64,000 nt of DNA from Ralstonia sp. 25mfcol4.1. GTDB taxonomy: Bacteria > Pseudomonadota > Gammaproteobacteria > Burkholderiales > Burkholderiaceae. The position numbers were made by a program, and so were the translations under genes. The notes under the pieces are model-generated. The model saw only the letters and a program-made list of their open reading frames with translations, searched no databases and had not been told where the DNA came from. Of the stretch, positions 62,068 through 64,000 are shown in pieces (within the stretch, counting starts at the first letter, position 1; the number at the start of each line of letters is the position of its first letter). The stretch spans positions 310,001-374,000 of the forward strand of contig NZ_FNJO01000005.1 of assembly GCF_900104095.1 (NCBI RefSeq), read 5' to 3'.

Positions 62068-63141
62068 TTACGGCGTGATGGCCACCTTCAGCACCCCGTC
62101 GCGCTGGTTGGCAAAGAGGTCATAGGCCGATTCGATATCGGCCAGCTTGTAGTGGTGCGTGACCAGCGGCGCCAGGTCCACCCGGTGGGTCTCGATCACG
62201 TTCATCAGGCGGCGCATGCGTTCTTTGCCGCCCGGGCACAGCGAGGTGATGATCTTGTGGTCGCCCAGCCCGGCGGCGAACGGCCCTAGCGGAATGCGCA
62301 GGTCGGTGGAATAGACGCCCAGGCTGGACAGCGTGCCGCCGGGCTTCAGCACCCGCAGCGCCGCCTCGAACGTGGCTTGCGTACCCAGGGCCTCGATGGC
62401 GGCATCGACACCCCGGCCGCCCGTCAGCCGCAGGATTTCATCGACGACATCGGTCTTGCGGAAATTGACCACTTCGTCGGCGCCCATATGGCGCGCAATC
62501 GCCAGGCGATCGTCGATGCCATCGACCACGATGATTTTCGATGCCCCACGCAGCCGCGCACCGGCCGTGGCGCACAGGCCAATCGGCCCCTGCGCGAAGA
62601 CCGCCACGATATCGCCAATCTTGATATTCGCCTGTTCGGCCCCTGCAAATCCGGTGGACATGATGTCCGGACACATCAGCACCTGCTCGTCGGTCAGCCC
62701 GTCGGGAATCGGGGCCAGGTTGGCCTGGGCATCGGGCACCAGCACGTATTCGGCCTGCGTGCCGTCGATGGTGTTGCCAAAGCGCCAGCCACCCATCGGC
62801 TTGTAGCCATGGCCGTGCGACTGGCCGTCCTGCGACGCGCAGCCGTCCTGGCAGGCGTACGAATAGAAGCTCGGACAAATCGCGCCCGCAATCACGCGCT
62901 GGCCTTCCTGATAGCCGGTGACGTTGCTGCCCAGCTTCTCGATCACGCCGACCGGCTCGTGACCGATGGTCAGCCCGGGCTGCACCGGGTATTCGCCTTT
63001 GAGGATGTGCACGTCCGTGCCGCAGATCGTGGTGGTGGTGATCCGGATCAAGGCATCGCCGGGACCGACGCTGGGGATGGGCTTTTCCTGAAGAGTGATC
63101 TTGCCGGGACCTTGAAAGACGGCAGCACGCATGGTGGGCAT
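62068..63141 (-). CDS. Zinc-dependent alcohol dehydrogenase
   Basis: 357 residues. ATG at 63141 has AGGAG eight bases upstream. Catalytic zinc: Cys in CGTDVHILKGE and His/Glu in GHEPVG. A structural-zinc-like Cys-rich loop (ACQDGCASQDGQSHGHG). Cofactor loop VAVFAQGPIGLCATAGARLRG. It resembles Cupriavidus NAD-dependent dehydrogenases active on ethanol and 2,3-butanediol. It is preceded on the same strand by a sigma-54 activator gene that probably controls it. Confidence 0.92.
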   Translation of the reverse strand: MPTMRAAVFQGPGKITLQEKPIPSVGPGDALIRITTTTICGTDVHILKGEYPVQPGLTIGHEPVGVIEKLGSNVTGYQEGQRVIAGAICPSFYSYACQDGCASQDGQSHGHGYKPMGGWRFGNTIDGTQAEYVLVPDAQANLAPIPDGLTDEQVLMCPDIMSTGFAGAEQANIKIGDIVAVFAQGPIGLCATAGARLRGASKIIVVDGIDDRLAIARHMGADEVVNFRKTDVVDEILRLTGGRGVDAAIEALGTQATFEAALRVLKPGGTLSSLGVYSTDLRIPLGPFAAGLGDHKIITSLCPGGKERMRRLMNVIETHRVDLAPLVTHHYKLADIESAYDLFANQRDGVLKVAITP

Positions 63142-63302
63142 GTTTAAGCTCCTGAAGACTTCGACGGAAGGGGACGGCCGCGGGGGCGAGCGGGCGCGCC
63201 GCTTCCAGTCTATTGCCACAGATTTGCGCGAGTGTTGATCAGAGTCGGAGGGTGCAGACGTTGACCTGTGGGGGTTCTGCCGTGCCTGGCATCGCGCCGG
63301 TT

Positions 63303-64000
63303 CTACTTCCCGCCGCGCTCAAGAATCTTGTACAGATGCGACCGCGATATCCGCAGTTGCTGCGCCGCGCGTTTCTTGTTTCCACCGTGGCGGGCGATGG
63401 CGTCGAGCACCGCCGCATAGGCCAGCCCGCTCATGCCGCCGCCAGCATCGGTCGGCGGCGTGCCGAAGGCCGGGACATCGCTGACAGGGCCGCTGGACAC
63501 CGCTGTCCCGAATGCAGGTACCTCCGGGATATCGGCCGCCACCACCGTACCCCGCGCCGCGTCCCCCCGCGCAAAGTCCGCCACCTTCAGCGCGCGGCCG
63601 TCGCAAAACACCAGCGCCTCTTCCACGCGTTGCCTTAGCTGTCGGACATTGCCCGGCCATGGCTGTCCGGCAAGGTATCGCGCCACATCATGTTCGATCC
63701 TGGGCGCCGGCATGCCATTGCGCGCGCAGAAGGCTTCGACGAAATGCTGCAGCAGGGCCGGAATATCCTCGCGCCGTTGCCGGAGTGCGGGAATGCGCAG
63801 CACCACCCCGCTGAGCCGGTAATAGAGGTCCAGGCGGAATCTTCCCGCGTCGATCAGTTCGGGGATATCGCGATTGGTGGCCGATACCAGACGGAAATCC
63901 ACCTTGCGGGCGCGTCCGCTGCCTAGCCGTTCGACCATGTGGTCTTCCAGCACGCGGAGCAGTTTCACCTGCATTTCCATGGGAATATCGGCGACCTCGT
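63303..64000 (-). CDS. Sigma-54-dependent transcriptional activator (partial, 5' end beyond the window)
   Basis: 232 residues are visible with no start. The AAA+ part shows DEVADIPMEMQVKLLRVLED, GSGRARKVDFRLVSATNRD and the WPGNVRQLRQR motif. The linker is long and Pro/Gly-rich, with VPAFGT twice. The C-terminal Fis HTH is GNKKRAAQQLRISRSHLYKIL. The missing N-terminus probably holds a sensor domain (AcoR-like). Its likely target is the alcohol dehydrogenase gene downstream. Confidence 0.93.
   Translation of the reverse strand, partial: EVADIPMEMQVKLLRVLEDHMVERLGSGRARKVDFRLVSATNRDIPELIDAGRFRLDLYYRLSGVVLRIPALRQRREDIPALLQHFVEAFCARNGMPAPRIEHDVARYLAGQPWPGNVRQLRQRVEEALVFCDGRALKVADFARGDAARGTVVAADIPEVPAFGTAVSSGPVSDVPAFGTPPTDAGGGMSGLAYAAVLDAIARHGGNKKRAAQQLRISRSHLYKILERGGK

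Overview
The window is high-GC DNA from a beta-proteobacterium. Gene content and protein resemblance point to the Burkholderiaceae, most likely a Cupriavidus-type organism: an oxalate degradation island, homogentisate catabolism, hopanoid synthesis and an aryl-polyene pigment cluster. This assignment is an inference from protein families. I saw no rRNA, tRNA, CRISPR array, insertion sequence or prophage. Both edges cut a gene (a TerC-like membrane protein on the left, a sigma-54 activator on the right).

Region 1, about 0.77-21.9 kb, is an oxalate island. It holds a PanE-like reductase (candidate oxalyl-CoA reductase), a GntR/FCD regulator, three formyl-CoA:oxalate CoA-transferase family genes, oxalyl-CoA decarboxylase, an FAH-family hydrolase, a PAS protein, a sucCD-like pair, an NDP-forming acyl-CoA synthetase, two LysR regulators, two OFA-family transporters and two unknown small proteins. 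A 16-bp motif, TGATATAYCACATACY, occurs eight times in its promoter regions and once more about 30 kb away, ahead of a third OFA transporter gene at 51.1 kb. This looks like one regulon, probably run by the GntR protein. It also takes in an undescribed 71-aa membrane protein (19646-19861). The proposed scheme is oxalate uptake by OFA carriers, activation to oxalyl-CoA by CoA transfer (formyl-CoA or perhaps succinyl-CoA as donor), then decarboxylation by Oxc for energy or reduction to glyoxylate for assimilation.

Region 2, about 22-28.6 kb, holds general metabolism: an MDR oxidoreductase, an alpha/beta hydrolase with a TetR regulator, an XRE regulator, and hmgA with fumarylacetoacetase behind a clear sigma-70 promoter.

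Region 3, about 29.1-45.4 kb, is a tightly packed, all plus-strand aryl-polyene-type cluster of 19 genes: ketosynthases and chain-length factor, two ACPs, ketoreductase, dehydratases, thioesterase, acyltransferases, glycosyltransferase, LolA-like carrier, MMPL exporter and phosphopantetheinyl transferase. Two features stand out. A flavoprotein carries the WxWxIP motif of flavin-dependent halogenases, and an acyl ligase is fused to a hotdog dehydratase.

Region 4, about 45.4-64 kb, is mixed: an IclR regulator, a hipBA-type pair behind repeated operators, a secreted hydrolase, a Fur-boxed DUF4198 protein, the third OFA transporter with a leader ORF and extra dyads, dbpA, an autotransporter, squalene-hopene cyclase with an overlapping TetR gene, a chemoreceptor, an SDR remnant, a DUF1653 protein, a zinc alcohol dehydrogenase and a sigma-54 activator.
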